A stretch of DNA of 64,000 nt, taken from assembly GCA_009268125.1 (NCBI GenBank), contig WBOU01000013.1, forward strand, positions 1 to 64,000, in the 5' to 3' direction. The notes under the pieces were generated by a model, which was not told the DNA's origin, made no database searches, and saw nothing but the letters and a program-made list of their open reading frames with translations. Positions 16,619-25,797 of the stretch are shown piece after piece; the first letter of the stretch is position 1; every line of letters begins with the position of its first letter. Source of the DNA: Chloroflexia bacterium SDU3-3. GTDB taxonomy: Bacteria > Chloroflexota > Chloroflexia > Chloroflexales > Roseiflexaceae. The position numbers were made by a program, and so were the translations under genes.

Positions 16619-17539
16619 ATGGAAACATACACTCTCACCAAGACGGCTGGCGATATCTTCATCGACGGCAGCAAGGGTCGGCTGAGCATCGTGGCCGACG
16701 ACGTGCAGCAGGCTCAGATCAGCGGCGCTGCCGACCTGCCCGCCCCCAGCGCCGATGGCAGCATCCGCCTGAGCGGCGTGCAGGGCGAGCTGGTGCTGCG
16801 CGTGCCCTACGGCGCCAGCGTGACCGTGACGCGCCACCAGGGCGATGTGCGCGTCGAGCGCATACACACGCTGCGCGGCCACGACATCCACGGCACGCTG
16901 CGGGCCAGCGGCATCGAGCGGCTGGTGATCGAGCGCGATGCAGAGCAGGTGTCGCTGCTGCGCAGGCTCATCGAGCATGTCGACCGCAGCATCCGGATCG
17001 CGGATGTGGCCACGGCGGAGCTAGAGTGCGTCTACGGCAGCCTGCAGATCGACCGGGCGGGCGAGGTGCGCGGCGGCGATGTAGGCGGCGGGGCCGAGAT
17101 CAGCGCGGTGCGCGGCAGCCTGGAGCTGCGGAATATCGGCGGCGGCTGCGAGCTGGCCGACTGCGGCGGCGATGTGCAGATCAAGAACGTCGGCGGGGCG
17201 CTGCGGGCGCAGGGTATCGCGGGCCGGCTGAAGGTCGGCGCGATCGGCGGGTCGGCCACGGTCAGCGGCTGCGGCGGGCTGCAGGCGCTGGGCAATGTGG
17301 GCGGCAACCTGGATCTGCACGAGGCCCCGCTGGCCTTCGACGGCTCGCTGCGGATGGCGGTGGGCGGCAGCGCGCACATCCCGCACCCGCAGGATGCCTT
17401 CACGCTGCACGCGATCGTGGGCGGGCAGATCCGGGGGGCTACGCTCAGCGGCGGCGAGAAGCACCAGATCGCCTGCGGGAATGGCCGCAGCCAGCTGTCG
17501 CTCACCGTGGGCGGCAATCTGACGCTCACCGAAGGCTAA
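16619..17539 (+). CDS. DUF4097-type GG-repeat protein (short)
   Basis: A 306-residue protein without signal peptide. After a mixed N-terminal part it carries short repeats of the form GGxxxxxxxGGxxxxxVGG (for example GGDVQIKNVGGALRAQGIAG and IGGSATVSGCGG), consistent with a right-handed beta-helix as in DUF4097/YvlB-LiaX proteins. In Firmicutes such proteins act in envelope-stress sensing. A role here is inferred. ATG 16619 has AAGGAG; the open frame further upstream overlaps the preceding gene. Twelve nt separate it from the MFS gene. Confidence 0.75.
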   Translation: METYTLTKTAGDIFIDGSKGRLSIVADDVQQAQISGAADLPAPSADGSIRLSGVQGELVLRVPYGASVTVTRHQGDVRVERIHTLRGHDIHGTLRASGIERLVIERDAEQVSLLRRLIEHVDRSIRIADVATAELECVYGSLQIDRAGEVRGGDVGGGAEISAVRGSLELRNIGGGCELADCGGDVQIKNVGGALRAQGIAGRLKVGAIGGSATVSGCGGLQALGNVGGNLDLHEAPLAFDGSLRMAVGGSAHIPHPQDAFTLHAIVGGQIRGATLSGGEKHQIACGNGRSQLSLTVGGNLTLTEG

Positions 17540-17551
17540 GGAGGGCCAACC

Positions 17552-18763
17552 GTGACCACATCCACCCTGCTGCGCTCGCTGCGCTACCGCTCGTTCACCC
17601 TGCTGTGGCTGGGGCAGACCATCTCGCACCTAGGCGACAGCCTGTACAGCGTGGCCCTGGCCTGGTGGGTGCTAGAGCAAACCGGCTCGGCGCTGGCCAT
17701 GGGCGCGGTGCTGGTGTGCACCTACGCGCCCATGGTGCTGTTCACGCTGGTGGGCGGGGTGCTGGCCGACCGGCTGCCCCGCCTGCAGGTGATGGTCTTC
17801 TCGGACATGCTGAGCGGGCTGGTGGTGACGATCGTGGCGCTGCTGGCCATGTCGGGGAATCTGGCGCTGTGGCATGTGTATGTGGCCAGCACGCTGTTTG
17901 GCTTCTTCAGCGCCTTCTTCGAGCCAGCCTACCAGGCCGCTATCCCCGACATCACGCCGCGCGATGCGCTGGCCAGCGCCAACTCGCTCACCAGCCTGAG
18001 CCGCCAGCTGATCGGCATCGGCGGGCCTGCGCTGGCGGCGGCGCTGGTGGCGGTGGGCGGCACATCAATCGCGTTCACGCTCAACGCGCTCTCGTTCTTC
18101 CTCTCGGCGGCGCTGGTGGCCCCGCTGCCCGCCGCGCCCAGCGCCCAGCCCACAGGGCGCGGCATGCTGGGCGGGCTAGCCGAGGGCCTGCGCGCCGTGC
18201 TGGCCCAGCCGTGGCTGTGGGTCACGATCGGGCTGTTCTCGCTGGTCAACCTGACCGCGCTGGCCCCGGTATCGGTGGCGCTGCCCTTCTTGGTGCACGA
18301 GCAGTTTGGCGACCGCGTGGGCCTGCTAGGGCTGCTGCTCTCGGCCTCGGCGGCGGGCGCGGTGGCGATGGCGCTGTGGCTGGGCCAGGCGCGCGCGCTA
18401 CGCCGCAGGGGGCCGCTAGCCTACGGGGCAACCTTGGTGGCGGGCCTGGCGCTGGCGGCCATGGGTCTGGGGCTAGACGCGGCGGGGCTGGCGCTGGCGC
18501 TGTTCACCCAGGGCGCGATGCTCAGCATCTTTGGCCTGATCTGGACGCGCACCCTCCAGGAGCTGGTGCCGCGCGAGCTGCTTGGCCGCGTGGTCAGCAT
18601 CGATATGCTCGGGTCGTTTCTGCTGCTGCCGCTGGGCTTCGCGCTGGTCGGCTGGCTGGTGGACCGCGTGGGCGCAAGCAATGTGTTTCTGCTGGGCGGT
18701 GCGTCAACCGCCGCCCTGATGATCATCGGCCTTCTTCACCCAGCCGTTCGTCGGCTGGACTAG
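17552..18763 (+). CDS. MFS transporter (MFS_3/EntS-like exporter)
   Basis: A 403-residue membrane protein with about 12 helices and N-terminal RSFTLLWLGQTISHLGDSL, typical of the MFS_3 group that includes enterobactin-exporter-like and macrolide-efflux-like proteins. Motif A is present as GGVLADRLPR. It starts with GTG after a strong AAGGAGGG site, 12 nt after a DUF4097 gene, and lies in the same operon. The substrate is unknown. The context suggests export linked to envelope stress or a membrane-active compound. Confidence 0.8.
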   Translation: MTTSTLLRSLRYRSFTLLWLGQTISHLGDSLYSVALAWWVLEQTGSALAMGAVLVCTYAPMVLFTLVGGVLADRLPRLQVMVFSDMLSGLVVTIVALLAMSGNLALWHVYVASTLFGFFSAFFEPAYQAAIPDITPRDALASANSLTSLSRQLIGIGGPALAAALVAVGGTSIAFTLNALSFFLSAALVAPLPAAPSAQPTGRGMLGGLAEGLRAVLAQPWLWVTIGLFSLVNLTALAPVSVALPFLVHEQFGDRVGLLGLLLSASAAGAVAMALWLGQARALRRRGPLAYGATLVAGLALAAMGLGLDAAGLALALFTQGAMLSIFGLIWTRTLQELVPRELLGRVVSIDMLGSFLLLPLGFALVGWLVDRVGASNVFLLGGASTAALMIIGLLHPAVRRLD

Positions 18764-18779
18764 CACAGCGAGGTATGCT

Positions 18780-19142
18780 ATGAACTCAATCCTAACCAAA
18801 TGCCCCGTATGCAGCCACCCACTGCACGTCGAGCGCTTCGGCTGCGCCGAGTGCGACACCCATATCGACGGCCAGTTCTCGCTCGGCTGGATCGGCAGGC
18901 TCAGCCGCGAGCAGCTGGAATTTGTCGAGCTGCTGGTCAAAAATCGCGGCAACATCAACAGCGTGGCCACCGATATCAAGGTCTCGTACAACACCGCCCG
19001 CAGCCGCCTGGATGACGTGGTGGAGGCGATGGGCTACGGCGCGCCGCCCGAGGAACAGCGGGCCGACCGCCGCGCGGTGCTGGACCGCCTGGCCTCAAAA
19101 GAGATCTCCGTCGAGGAGGCCATGAAGCTGCTGCGCGGCTAG
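18780..19142 (+). CDS. DUF2089 family protein (zinc ribbon plus HTH-like)
   Basis: A 120-residue protein. Residues 8-26 hold CPVC and CAEC, a four-cysteine zinc ribbon. Residues 40-80 have a helix-turn-helix-like segment (NINSVATDIKVSYNTARSRL), and the C-terminus has a SHOCT-like tail (ISVEEAMKLLRG). This matches DUF2089, proposed to regulate neighbouring DUF4097 genes. It is the best candidate for binding the paired boxes in the operon promoter, but that is inference. Confidence 0.8.
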   Translation: MNSILTKCPVCSHPLHVERFGCAECDTHIDGQFSLGWIGRLSREQLEFVELLVKNRGNINSVATDIKVSYNTARSRLDDVVEAMGYGAPPEEQRADRRAVLDRLASKEISVEEAMKLLRG

Positions 19143-19158
19143 CAGCGAGGAGGCGGCC

Positions 19159-19524
19159 ATGACCCAGTCGGAAGAGCGGCTGCGCGTGCTGCGCATGATC
19201 GAGAACGGGCAGATGCGGGCCGAGGAGGGCGCGCGCCTGCTGGATGCGCTGGCCGAGCCGCGCGATACCCCGCGCAGCCGCCAGCAGGCCCGCACGCTGC
19301 GGGTGCGCGTGAGCGACCTGGGCAGCGGGCGGCAGAAGCTGAACGTGACCGTGCCGGTCTCGCTGATCGGCGTGGGCGTGAAGCTGGGGGCTAGGCTGCT
19401 GCCACGCAGCAGCACCAGCACGATCGAAGAGCTGCAGCACATGATCGAATCGGGCACGAGCGGGCGGATCTACGAGATGCAGGATATCGAGCAGGGCGAG
19501 CGGATCGAAATCTTTGTAGAGTAG
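19159..19524 (+). CDS. SHOCT-like/YvlB N-terminal domain protein
   Basis: A 121-residue protein. The N-terminal 30 residues (RVLRMIENGQMRAEEGARLL) form the short helical SHOCT-like module that precedes DUF4097 in LiaX/YvlB proteins. The middle is a beta-rich RVRVSDLGSGRQKLNVTVPV segment and the end is GRIYEMQDIEQGERIEIFVE. Here the module is a separate gene with an AGGAGG ribosome site, placed directly before the large DUF4097 gene. A joint complex is plausible. Confidence 0.7.
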   Translation: MTQSEERLRVLRMIENGQMRAEEGARLLDALAEPRDTPRSRQQARTLRVRVSDLGSGRQKLNVTVPVSLIGVGVKLGARLLPRSSTSTIEELQHMIESGTSGRIYEMQDIEQGERIEIFVE

Positions 19525-19536
19525 GAGAACCAAACG

Positions 19537-21264
19537 ATGGCAACACTGTCTTTTCCCGTGGGGGAGACCCCGCGCCTAGTGCTGGCCAACTGCGCCAGCG
19601 ATATTTCGGTGAAGGTCCACGACGAGCGCAGCATCGTGCTGAAGCTGGACAGCGACGATAGCGCCGAGCAGCAGGGCGACGATGTGGTGGTGAGCCGCGC
19701 CAGCGATGACCTGACCGCGCTGGTGCCGCACGACACCCAGGTGGTCATCCGGAACGCCCACAGCGATGTGAATATTATGGGCGTGGATGGCGGCATCTGG
19801 GTGGATCTGGCCCAGAGCGACCTGGTGCTACGCGATGTAGGTGTGGTGCAGATCGAGGGCCAGGTCGGCGGCGACGCCCACGTCCTCCGCGCCGCTGAGC
19901 TCATGGCCAAGCACGTGCGTGGCGACATCCAGATCGCCCACATTGGCACGGTGTCGGTCGGCACCGTGGATGGCGACTGCCACATCACCGATGTGGCCGG
20001 GCGCGTCACATGGGGCCATGTGCGCGGCGACCTTGAGATCGGCGGCAGAGGCCAGGATGTGGCGGTGGTGGGGTCTAGCGTCGGCGGCGACTGCGAGATC
20101 CACGAGGTCGTCAGCATCGAGCTGTCCGACATCGGCGGCGACGCCAAGCTGCGCGCTCAGAGCGACATTCGCCTGGGCAGCGTGGGCGGCGACCTGGATG
20201 CGCGCACCGCCCAGGGCGAGATCGCGGCGGGCAGCGTGGGCGGCGACGCCCAGATCATGTCGGGCACTGGCGCGGTGCGGGTGGCCAGCATTGGCGGCGA
20301 CCTAGATATGGAGACCACCTTCGCCGCCAGCTCGCTGGCCCAGCTGGTGGTGAGCGGCGACGTCTCGCTCGACCTGCGCGACGGCTCGGATGTGACGGTG
20401 CGCGCCACGGTGGGCGGCGAGGTCCACGGGCGAAAGATCGCCACCACCAGCGAGGGTGAGCTGATCACGGCAACCTATGGCGAGGGGATCGGCAAGCTGG
20501 ACCTGATGGTGGGCGGCGATCTGGACCTGGACGGCAAGGCCCCGCGCAGCAGCAGCTCGGGGTGGGGCGCGTGGGCCGACTTTGGCCGCGAGATGGGCCA
20601 GCTGGGCGCGGTGCTAGGCCGCGACCTGGGGCGCATGGGGGCCGAGCTGGGCCGCGACCTAGGCCGCGTGCTCAGCAACCAGAGCGCCCAGTGGGCCGAC
20701 CGCGCCGCCGAGCAGGCCGAGCAGGTCTCGGCCCGCATCCAGGAGCGCCTGCGCAGCGCCGAGGATGAGATCAAGCGCAGCATGGACCGCGCCGCACGCG
20801 AGGCTGAGCGCACCGCACGCGAGAGCGAGCGCGCCGCGCGGGTGACGGTTCGCATGGGCGACCGCGAGTGGCGCTTCGACGAAGAGCGGCTGGAGCGCCT
20901 GAAACAGCAGGCCCAGGATGCCGCCGAGAGCGGCATCGCCAGCGCGGTGGAGGCGGTAGACCGCGCGATCGCAGGGATGGGTATGCCCAGGCCACCTGCG
21001 CCACCTGCGCCACCTGCGCCACCTGCGGCCCACGCTGCACCGCCTGCGCCACCTGCGCCGCCCACTGCACCGCCCGCGCCCGAGGCTGCGCAGGCCCCTA
21101 TGACCGGCGTGACCATGCGGATCGACCGCGCCGAGCCTGCCGAGCCTGCCGAGCCTGCCGCCCCGCGCGACATCGAGGCCGAGCGAGCCGCCATCCTGCG
21201 CATGATCGCCGAGGGCCGCATCTCGCCCGAGGAGGGCGACCTGCTCCTAGAGGCGCTGGGCTAG
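19537..21264 (+). CDS. Large DUF4097 GG-repeat protein with coiled coil and SHOCT-like tail
   Basis: A 575-residue cytoplasmic protein. Residues about 40-335 are a beta-helix of repeats ending in GGD (for example LGSVGGDLDARTAQGEI and AGSVGGDAQIMSGTGAV). An amphipathic glycine-rich helix follows (LGRDLGRMGAELGRDLGRV), then a charged coiled coil (ESERAARVTVR region), a Pro-Ala linker encoded by short tandem DNA repeats (about 21000-21080) and a C-terminal SHOCT-like module (ILRMIAEGRISPEEGDLLL). The amphipathic helix could dock on the membrane. Its architecture resembles LiaX in mirrored order. It is the last gene of the operon, followed by a strong terminator. Confidence 0.75.
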   Translation: MATLSFPVGETPRLVLANCASDISVKVHDERSIVLKLDSDDSAEQQGDDVVVSRASDDLTALVPHDTQVVIRNAHSDVNIMGVDGGIWVDLAQSDLVLRDVGVVQIEGQVGGDAHVLRAAELMAKHVRGDIQIAHIGTVSVGTVDGDCHITDVAGRVTWGHVRGDLEIGGRGQDVAVVGSSVGGDCEIHEVVSIELSDIGGDAKLRAQSDIRLGSVGGDLDARTAQGEIAAGSVGGDAQIMSGTGAVRVASIGGDLDMETTFAASSLAQLVVSGDVSLDLRDGSDVTVRATVGGEVHGRKIATTSEGELITATYGEGIGKLDLMVGGDLDLDGKAPRSSSSGWGAWADFGREMGQLGAVLGRDLGRMGAELGRDLGRVLSNQSAQWADRAAEQAEQVSARIQERLRSAEDEIKRSMDRAAREAERTARESERAARVTVRMGDREWRFDEERLERLKQQAQDAAESGIASAVEAVDRAIAGMGMPRPPAPPAPPAPPAAHAAPPAPPAPPTAPPAPEAAQAPMTGVTMRIDRAEPAEPAEPAAPRDIEAERAAILRMIAEGRISPEEGDLLLEALG

Positions 21265-21284
21265 CACACCCCCACCACATAAGC

Positions 21285-21326
21285 AAAAGAAATCGGCAGA
21301 TGCTATAGCATCTGCCGATTTCTTTT
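21285..21326 (+). terminator. Rho-independent terminator of the DUF4097 operon
   Basis: A perfect 42-nt palindrome with an AAAAGAAATCGG left arm and a CCGATTTCTTTT right arm, giving a long GC stem followed by a T-run in either direction. Confidence 0.85.
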
Positions 21327-21446
21327 CCCACCTCAACCAAATCATACATATATCATTTGCAAATACATGAGGAAAGCACCATAATAGATGCACGCTCAGT
21401 AAAAGTATTTCCACCTAAGGAATATCTATATCACAAAGTATAAAAT

Positions 21447-22172
21447 ATGAGCACACTCAGCAAAACTCTCATATCATCTTACTATGATTCTTTCGCCAGA
21501 GAGTATCACCATGCTCGATTAAATCAGACAAAAGTGATCAACGAGCATATAGAGATGCCTGCTATGCTGAGTATGATTGGGGATATCCAGGGTCGCACCA
21601 TCCTTGATATTGGTTGCGGCTCCGGCATCTACACAAAAATTCTCGCATCTCATGACGCACATGTCACCGCTCTAGATATCAGCCATTCTATGATAGAGAT
21701 CGCAAAAGATTATTGCCAAGGGCTAGATATATCGCTTATTCACACGAGCTTTGAAGAGTATATCGCTGAGCAAATGAGCTTTGATATCATCATCGCCTCG
21801 TTTATGCTTGGATACTTCCAAGATCTCGCAGGATCTTTCAGAAAAATTCGCTCGCTGCTTAAACCTGGCGGCTTCAGCATCATATCCGGCCTACACCCGA
21901 TCAAAACGAGCCGGTCTAAAATAAGCGAGTTTCCCGTCGTAGACGACTATTTCTCAGAGGGCTACTATTTCTCGGAGATCGTAAAAGATCAGCCGAAGAT
22001 GCCATTACTGCGGAGAACCATCCAGGACATCTGCAATGCCGCTATTGAGAGCGGTCTATCTATCGAGAAGATCCTTGAGCCTACGCCAGCACAGCGCGAG
22101 GGGCTGCCGAACGAACTCGAGTATCTTTTTCACACGCCGACCATCATCGCGCTCAAGCTCGCGCGCACCTGA
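21447..22172 (+). CDS. Class I SAM-dependent methyltransferase (AT-rich)
   Basis: A 241-residue Rossmann methyltransferase. Motif I is TILDIGCGSGIYTK (about 51-64), motif II ends in VTALDIS, and the post-motif LKPGGFSIISG is the typical strand 5 signature. An N-terminal helix SSYYDSFAREYH resembles small-molecule methyltransferases of the UbiE/BioC style. The substrate cannot be told. The gene and its AT-rich upstream region are lower in GC than the surroundings, suggesting acquisition. Confidence 0.75.
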   Translation: MSTLSKTLISSYYDSFAREYHHARLNQTKVINEHIEMPAMLSMIGDIQGRTILDIGCGSGIYTKILASHDAHVTALDISHSMIEIAKDYCQGLDISLIHTSFEEYIAEQMSFDIIIASFMLGYFQDLAGSFRKIRSLLKPGGFSIISGLHPIKTSRSKISEFPVVDDYFSEGYYFSEIVKDQPKMPLLRRTIQDICNAAIESGLSIEKILEPTPAQREGLPNELEYLFHTPTIIALKLART

Positions 22173-22312
22173 CGGTATGACCCAGCTGTGTGGCGCATAC
22201 CGAAGGCCTACGTCGAATATCATGCACGTCTTGCATAGGCGCGCATGCCATCCCACGTAGGCCCAGGCTCCCGGCAGGCGGCCCGATCCGCCCGGCCCAT
22301 ATGCGTGGCCGC

Positions 22313-23044
22313 CTAGTTGGTGGTGCGGTGGAACAGCTCGGCCAGCTCCATGCCATTGGCCGCACCCAGCGTGGCGGCACGGCTGCGCATGCGGTCCTCC
22401 AGCTCGGCGCTCATACCCACCTGGCTGGCGTGCGCCCGCAGCGCGTCCATCTTAGTGGCGAAGGTCGCCGTAATATCGACCGCGTAGTTATCGCTGGGCG
22501 TGCCCATCACCAGGATCTCGCGCACGCGGTGGGGCAGCAGGCCCTCGGCCAGCAGCTCGGGGAAGTCCCACGGGTTCTGCGAGGCCGGGTAGATCGCCGC
22601 CAGAGTGGCGGTGCCTGCGGCCAGGTGATCGGGGTGATAGCGCCCGATCATCAGCTGGGGCTGCCACGAGCGCTCGGGCGACTGGCAGACCACCCGCGTG
22701 GGGCGGTAGCGCCGCAGCAGAGCCACCAGCTGCTTGCGCAGCTCGATGGTGGGCTGGAGCAGCCCGTCGGGGTAGTCCAAAAATACCACATCGGACACGC
22801 CCAGGATATCGGCAGCGGCCCGCTGCTCGGCCTTGCGCGTGGCGGTGATCGTGGCCCGCGCCTCGGGGCCGCACTCAGTCGCGCCATCGCCGCCGCCCGC
22901 CGAGGCGTCGGTGCACACCACGTAGTGCACCGTCCAGCCCTCGCGCACCCACGCGGCCACCGCACCGCCGCAGCCAAACTCGGCATCGTCGGGGTGGGCC
23001 ATCACCACCATCGCCACCCGCTCGCTCTGTTCTTGCTCGCTCAT
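22313..23044 (-). CDS. PIG-L/LmbE family deacetylase
   Basis: A 243-residue zinc-dependent N-deacetylase-like protein. The metal-binding motif AHPDDAEFGCGG lies at 16-27 and a second histidine-containing motif is in IGRYHPDHLAAG. The family removes N-acetyl groups from GlcNAc-conjugates (as in mycothiol or bacillithiol synthesis or natural products), so the true substrate is open. It is transcribed alone on the minus strand. Confidence 0.8.
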   Translation of the reverse strand: MSEQEQSERVAMVVMAHPDDAEFGCGGAVAAWVREGWTVHYVVCTDASAGGGDGATECGPEARATITATRKAEQRAAADILGVSDVVFLDYPDGLLQPTIELRKQLVALLRRYRPTRVVCQSPERSWQPQLMIGRYHPDHLAAGTATLAAIYPASQNPWDFPELLAEGLLPHRVREILVMGTPSDNYAVDITATFATKMDALRAHASQVGMSAELEDRMRSRAATLGAANGMELAELFHRTTN

Positions 23045-23348
23045 GTCTTCCTCTGAACAATAAGAAAAGGGCCATCACGACCCTTCTGGCGTCCTCGCTT
23101 CTCTTTTGACAGTCGTATTATACCGCTGTTTTCGCCGCGATAGTGACCGTGCAGCCCAGCACCGACCTGCCGGGATCGGACTGCCGTATTCGACAGGGAA
23201 TGAGCGGGTAGGCGACATCAAGAAGCCATCCCTGAAATGGCGAAAAGAAGCGCCAAAGAGACAAGCATAAGCAAAAGGCGCATAGGCATCCGGAGCTTGC
23301 CAGAGCGCCGCAGGGCAGGTGCGCCGCACACCTGCCCCGCCCCACGCG
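23045..23348. other. Intergenic region
   Basis: About 300 bp with no supported gene. It contains the terminator of the kinase operon (23313-23337), and the promoter of the PIG-L gene should be at its left side. Confidence 0.5.
23313..23337 (-). terminator. Hairpin after the Ser/Thr kinase gene
   Basis: GGGCAGGTG and CACCTGCCC pair as a 9-bp stem with a 7-nt loop, 12 nt beyond the kinase stop on the minus strand. Confidence 0.55.
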
Positions 23349-24896
23349 CTAGCGCCGCACGCCCACGCGGCACAGCGCCAGCGTCTCGTTCCCAGCGCGC
23401 AGCACCACCTCGCCCTTTGTGCGGCGCGCGCCGGGCACCGCGTGGAGCTGGATGCGCACCTGCTTGCCCGCAGGCAGCGAGAGCCGATCCACGCTCGCTG
23501 TCATCCAGGGCGGCAGATCAAGCGTGGCCTCCACGTAACGGCTGCCGGTATTCGCCACCGCCAGCGTCTCGGGCGCGGCGCTGGGCGTGCGGGAGAACGC
23601 CAGCGCCCTGCTGGAGAAGATCACCTGCGGGCGGGCCATGCCGTAGCCAGCCGGGTCGAGCAGCGCCAGCGCCGCATCCAGCGCAAGGCGCAGCGAGGGC
23701 GCGCTGGCCAGCGCATCGCGCACCTGCTGGGCGCGCTTCATGCCACGCCAGCGCTCAATATCCACCGGCAGCGCGCCCGCCATCCACTCCACCGCCGACT
23801 CCCAGTGGGCGCGGCACCACGCCACCAGCTCGGCCTCGTCCTCGATCCGCTGGCCGTCTGGCGTCACCAGCGCGGTACCGCCCAGGCCCAATTGGCTCTC
23901 CAGCTGGGCGCGGAACAGCGCCGCCGACGGGCGCTGCTCCACCTCTTTCTGAAGCGCCTGGGCCAGCACATCGCCAAACGGGCCAAGCTCGCCCAGCTGC
24001 GGGAACTGGAAGGGGTGCTGGCTGGGGTCGTCATCGGTGGCCAGGTGGTAGAGCGTGGCGGCCAGCGAGAAGATGTCGCTGCGCGGCTCGCTGAGGCCCT
24101 GGTACTGCTCGGGCGGCGAGTAGCCGGGGGTGCCGAAGCTCTCGGCCTGCTGCGCGCGCTGGGGGTCGTACAGCTTGGCATTGCCGAAGTCGATCAGGAA
24201 CACATCGTGGCTGCTGCGGTCGAGCACCAGGTTGGATGGCTTGATGTCCTGGTGGATGATGGCCATGGGCCTGCGGCTGTGCAGCTGCTCAAGCGTGCGG
24301 GCGATCGCCGCACCCCAGCGCAGCGTGTCGGTCAGCGGGTAGCGGCTGCCCGCGCGGCGCTGGCCGTGCTCGTCATCCTGGCTCAGCGCCTCGTGCAGGT
24401 TGGGCCCGTCGATATACTCCATGGCCAGAAAGCGCTGGACGCCGTGGGTGAAGTAGGCGTAGATGCGCGGCAGATTGCGCTGCTGGATGGATGCCAGCAG
24501 CCAGCCCTCGGTGCGCAGGCGGTCCTCGGTGTCGGCGGCGTCGTCCTCCAGCGTGTGGACCTTCAGCACCACCAGCCGGTCGAAGGCCAGCCGGTCGGCG
24601 GCGAGGTAGATCGCGCCCATCCCGCCGCGCGCCAGCAGCCGCCGGACGATGTACTGGCCGTGGTGCAGCGTCTCGCCGGGGTTCAGATCCACGCCCACCA
24701 GCTTTGCGCCGCAGGCGCTGCAGACCCTGGCCCCCGGGCGCTGCTCTGCCGAGCAGCGCGGGCACAGCAGCAGGTCGCCCGAGTCGGGCGGCGGGCCTGC
24801 GGGGGCGCTGCCGAACACATAGCCGCAGCCGGGGCAGTAGGCCTCGCCAGCGGCGGCGGGAAGGTAGCAGATCGGGCACGTATGCGTCATGGTCAT
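23349..24896 (-). CDS. Zinc-ribbon Ser/Thr protein kinase with C-terminal beta domain
   Basis: A 515-residue soluble kinase. Two zinc ribbons open the protein (C7/C10/C21/C24 and C45/C48/C59/C62). The Hanks-type domain spans about 80-345: glycine loop RGGMGAIYL (90-98), Lys112 in VVLKVH, HQDIKPSN (215-222), DFG (236-238) and PPE (261-263). The C-terminal 90 residues are a beta-sandwich-like domain resembling Ig-like folds. No membrane segment. The ATG overlaps the stop of the upstream broken methyltransferase gene by 4 nt (ATGA), so its translation was probably coupled to that gene. Substrates are unknown, and the methyltransferases are obvious candidates. Confidence 0.85.
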   Translation of the reverse strand: MTMTHTCPICYLPAAAGEAYCPGCGYVFGSAPAGPPPDSGDLLLCPRCSAEQRPGARVCSACGAKLVGVDLNPGETLHHGQYIVRRLLARGGMGAIYLAADRLAFDRLVVLKVHTLEDDAADTEDRLRTEGWLLASIQQRNLPRIYAYFTHGVQRFLAMEYIDGPNLHEALSQDDEHGQRRAGSRYPLTDTLRWGAAIARTLEQLHSRRPMAIIHQDIKPSNLVLDRSSHDVFLIDFGNAKLYDPQRAQQAESFGTPGYSPPEQYQGLSEPRSDIFSLAATLYHLATDDDPSQHPFQFPQLGELGPFGDVLAQALQKEVEQRPSAALFRAQLESQLGLGGTALVTPDGQRIEDEAELVAWCRAHWESAVEWMAGALPVDIERWRGMKRAQQVRDALASAPSLRLALDAALALLDPAGYGMARPQVIFSSRALAFSRTPSAAPETLAVANTGSRYVEATLDLPPWMTASVDRLSLPAGKQVRIQLHAVPGARRTKGEVVLRAGNETLALCRVGVRR

Positions 24897-25797
24897 TCTT
24901 CCACACCCTGCTTCATCACTACCAGCGCGGTGGCCAGCCCGCCTTCCAGCGGCGCGAGCGCCACCGTGTAGCCCCGCGACTCAAACTCGTATGCCAGCGG
25001 CCCCAGCCCCACGCTCTCGCGCATGTAGCGGTGCAGCGCCAGGTAGAGCGCCGGGCACTTCAGAAAGAGCCGCGCCACCAGCGGCACCGTAGACCGCATA
25101 TACCATAGATACGCCCAGCCGCGCGCATGCCGGGCCGCAGATCCAGCCGGGCCAGCAGCGCGCCCCGCCAGCGCGCCAGCATACCCAGCCCCGCCAGGTA
25201 CTCCATCCGATCAGCAATCTCCGGGGCCATGTCGAACAGCGCACGACGACCCTCAGGCAGATAGGAATCCAGTATATCGGGCGCAGAGCGGTCATAGGGT
25301 ATCTCGACCACGCCCACGTTGCGGATGGCGCTGGCCGAGATGCGCTGTGTGGCCCAGAGCATGTAGAACATCGTGGGGCTAAACGTGCTCTGCAAAAAAG
25401 AGAGGAGTTCAAAAAAACTGATCGGGGAGCTGAGAACGCTGAAGATTGGCATGATCAGCGGGATGAAGAACATCGCCGCCTGATACAGGCGCGGCGAGCG
25501 CATCGGGTAGAAGATATGGAAGGTGAGCAGCGCGGCGACAAGCCCCAGTACCACGCCGCCGATCACGCCGCCGATGGTGAAGAGCACCAGATAGCCAAAA
25601 TCCAAAAAACTAAGCCTGTCGGCAAAAAGCAGCGCAACACTATAGGAGAAAACGCCGCCGACCGCACCATACGCCACGCTCTGTCGAAGGATCTGCCAGA
25701 ACACCTGCTGGGGAGTCACCTTCGGGAAGGGCAGGGCGAGCGTCGCGGGATCGGCTATCGCGGTTGGGGCGGCGGCGGTCTGCTGGCGAACCGTCAT
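24893..25797 (-). pseudogene. Broken third membrane methyltransferase paralogue
   Basis: The 5' part (25797 to about 25116) encodes the N-terminal membrane domain and linker of the neighbouring 423-residue paralogue, ending RLDLRPGMRA, after which the frame is wrong and stops at 25060. The 3' part (to 24893) encodes the matching C-terminus (RSTVPLVARLFLKCPALYLA to the end). Compared with the paralogue, about 319 bp is missing at about 25119/25120, including SAM motif I. This is not a multiple of three, so the result is a frameshift. The join is at shared C-rich bases (CGCCCAGC to CGCGCGCATG). The remnant may still make a methyltransferase-dead membrane peptide of 245 residues. Confidence 0.8.

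Noticed and set aside
17026-18783. 585-codon frame overlapping the DUF4097 and MFS genes
   Set aside because: Arg/Gly/Pro-rich shadow frame crossing two well-supported genes.
23319-24971. 550-codon plus-strand frame antisense to the kinase
   Set aside because: The minus-strand kinase has all catalytic motifs. The antisense frame is His/Gln/Ala-rich without motifs.
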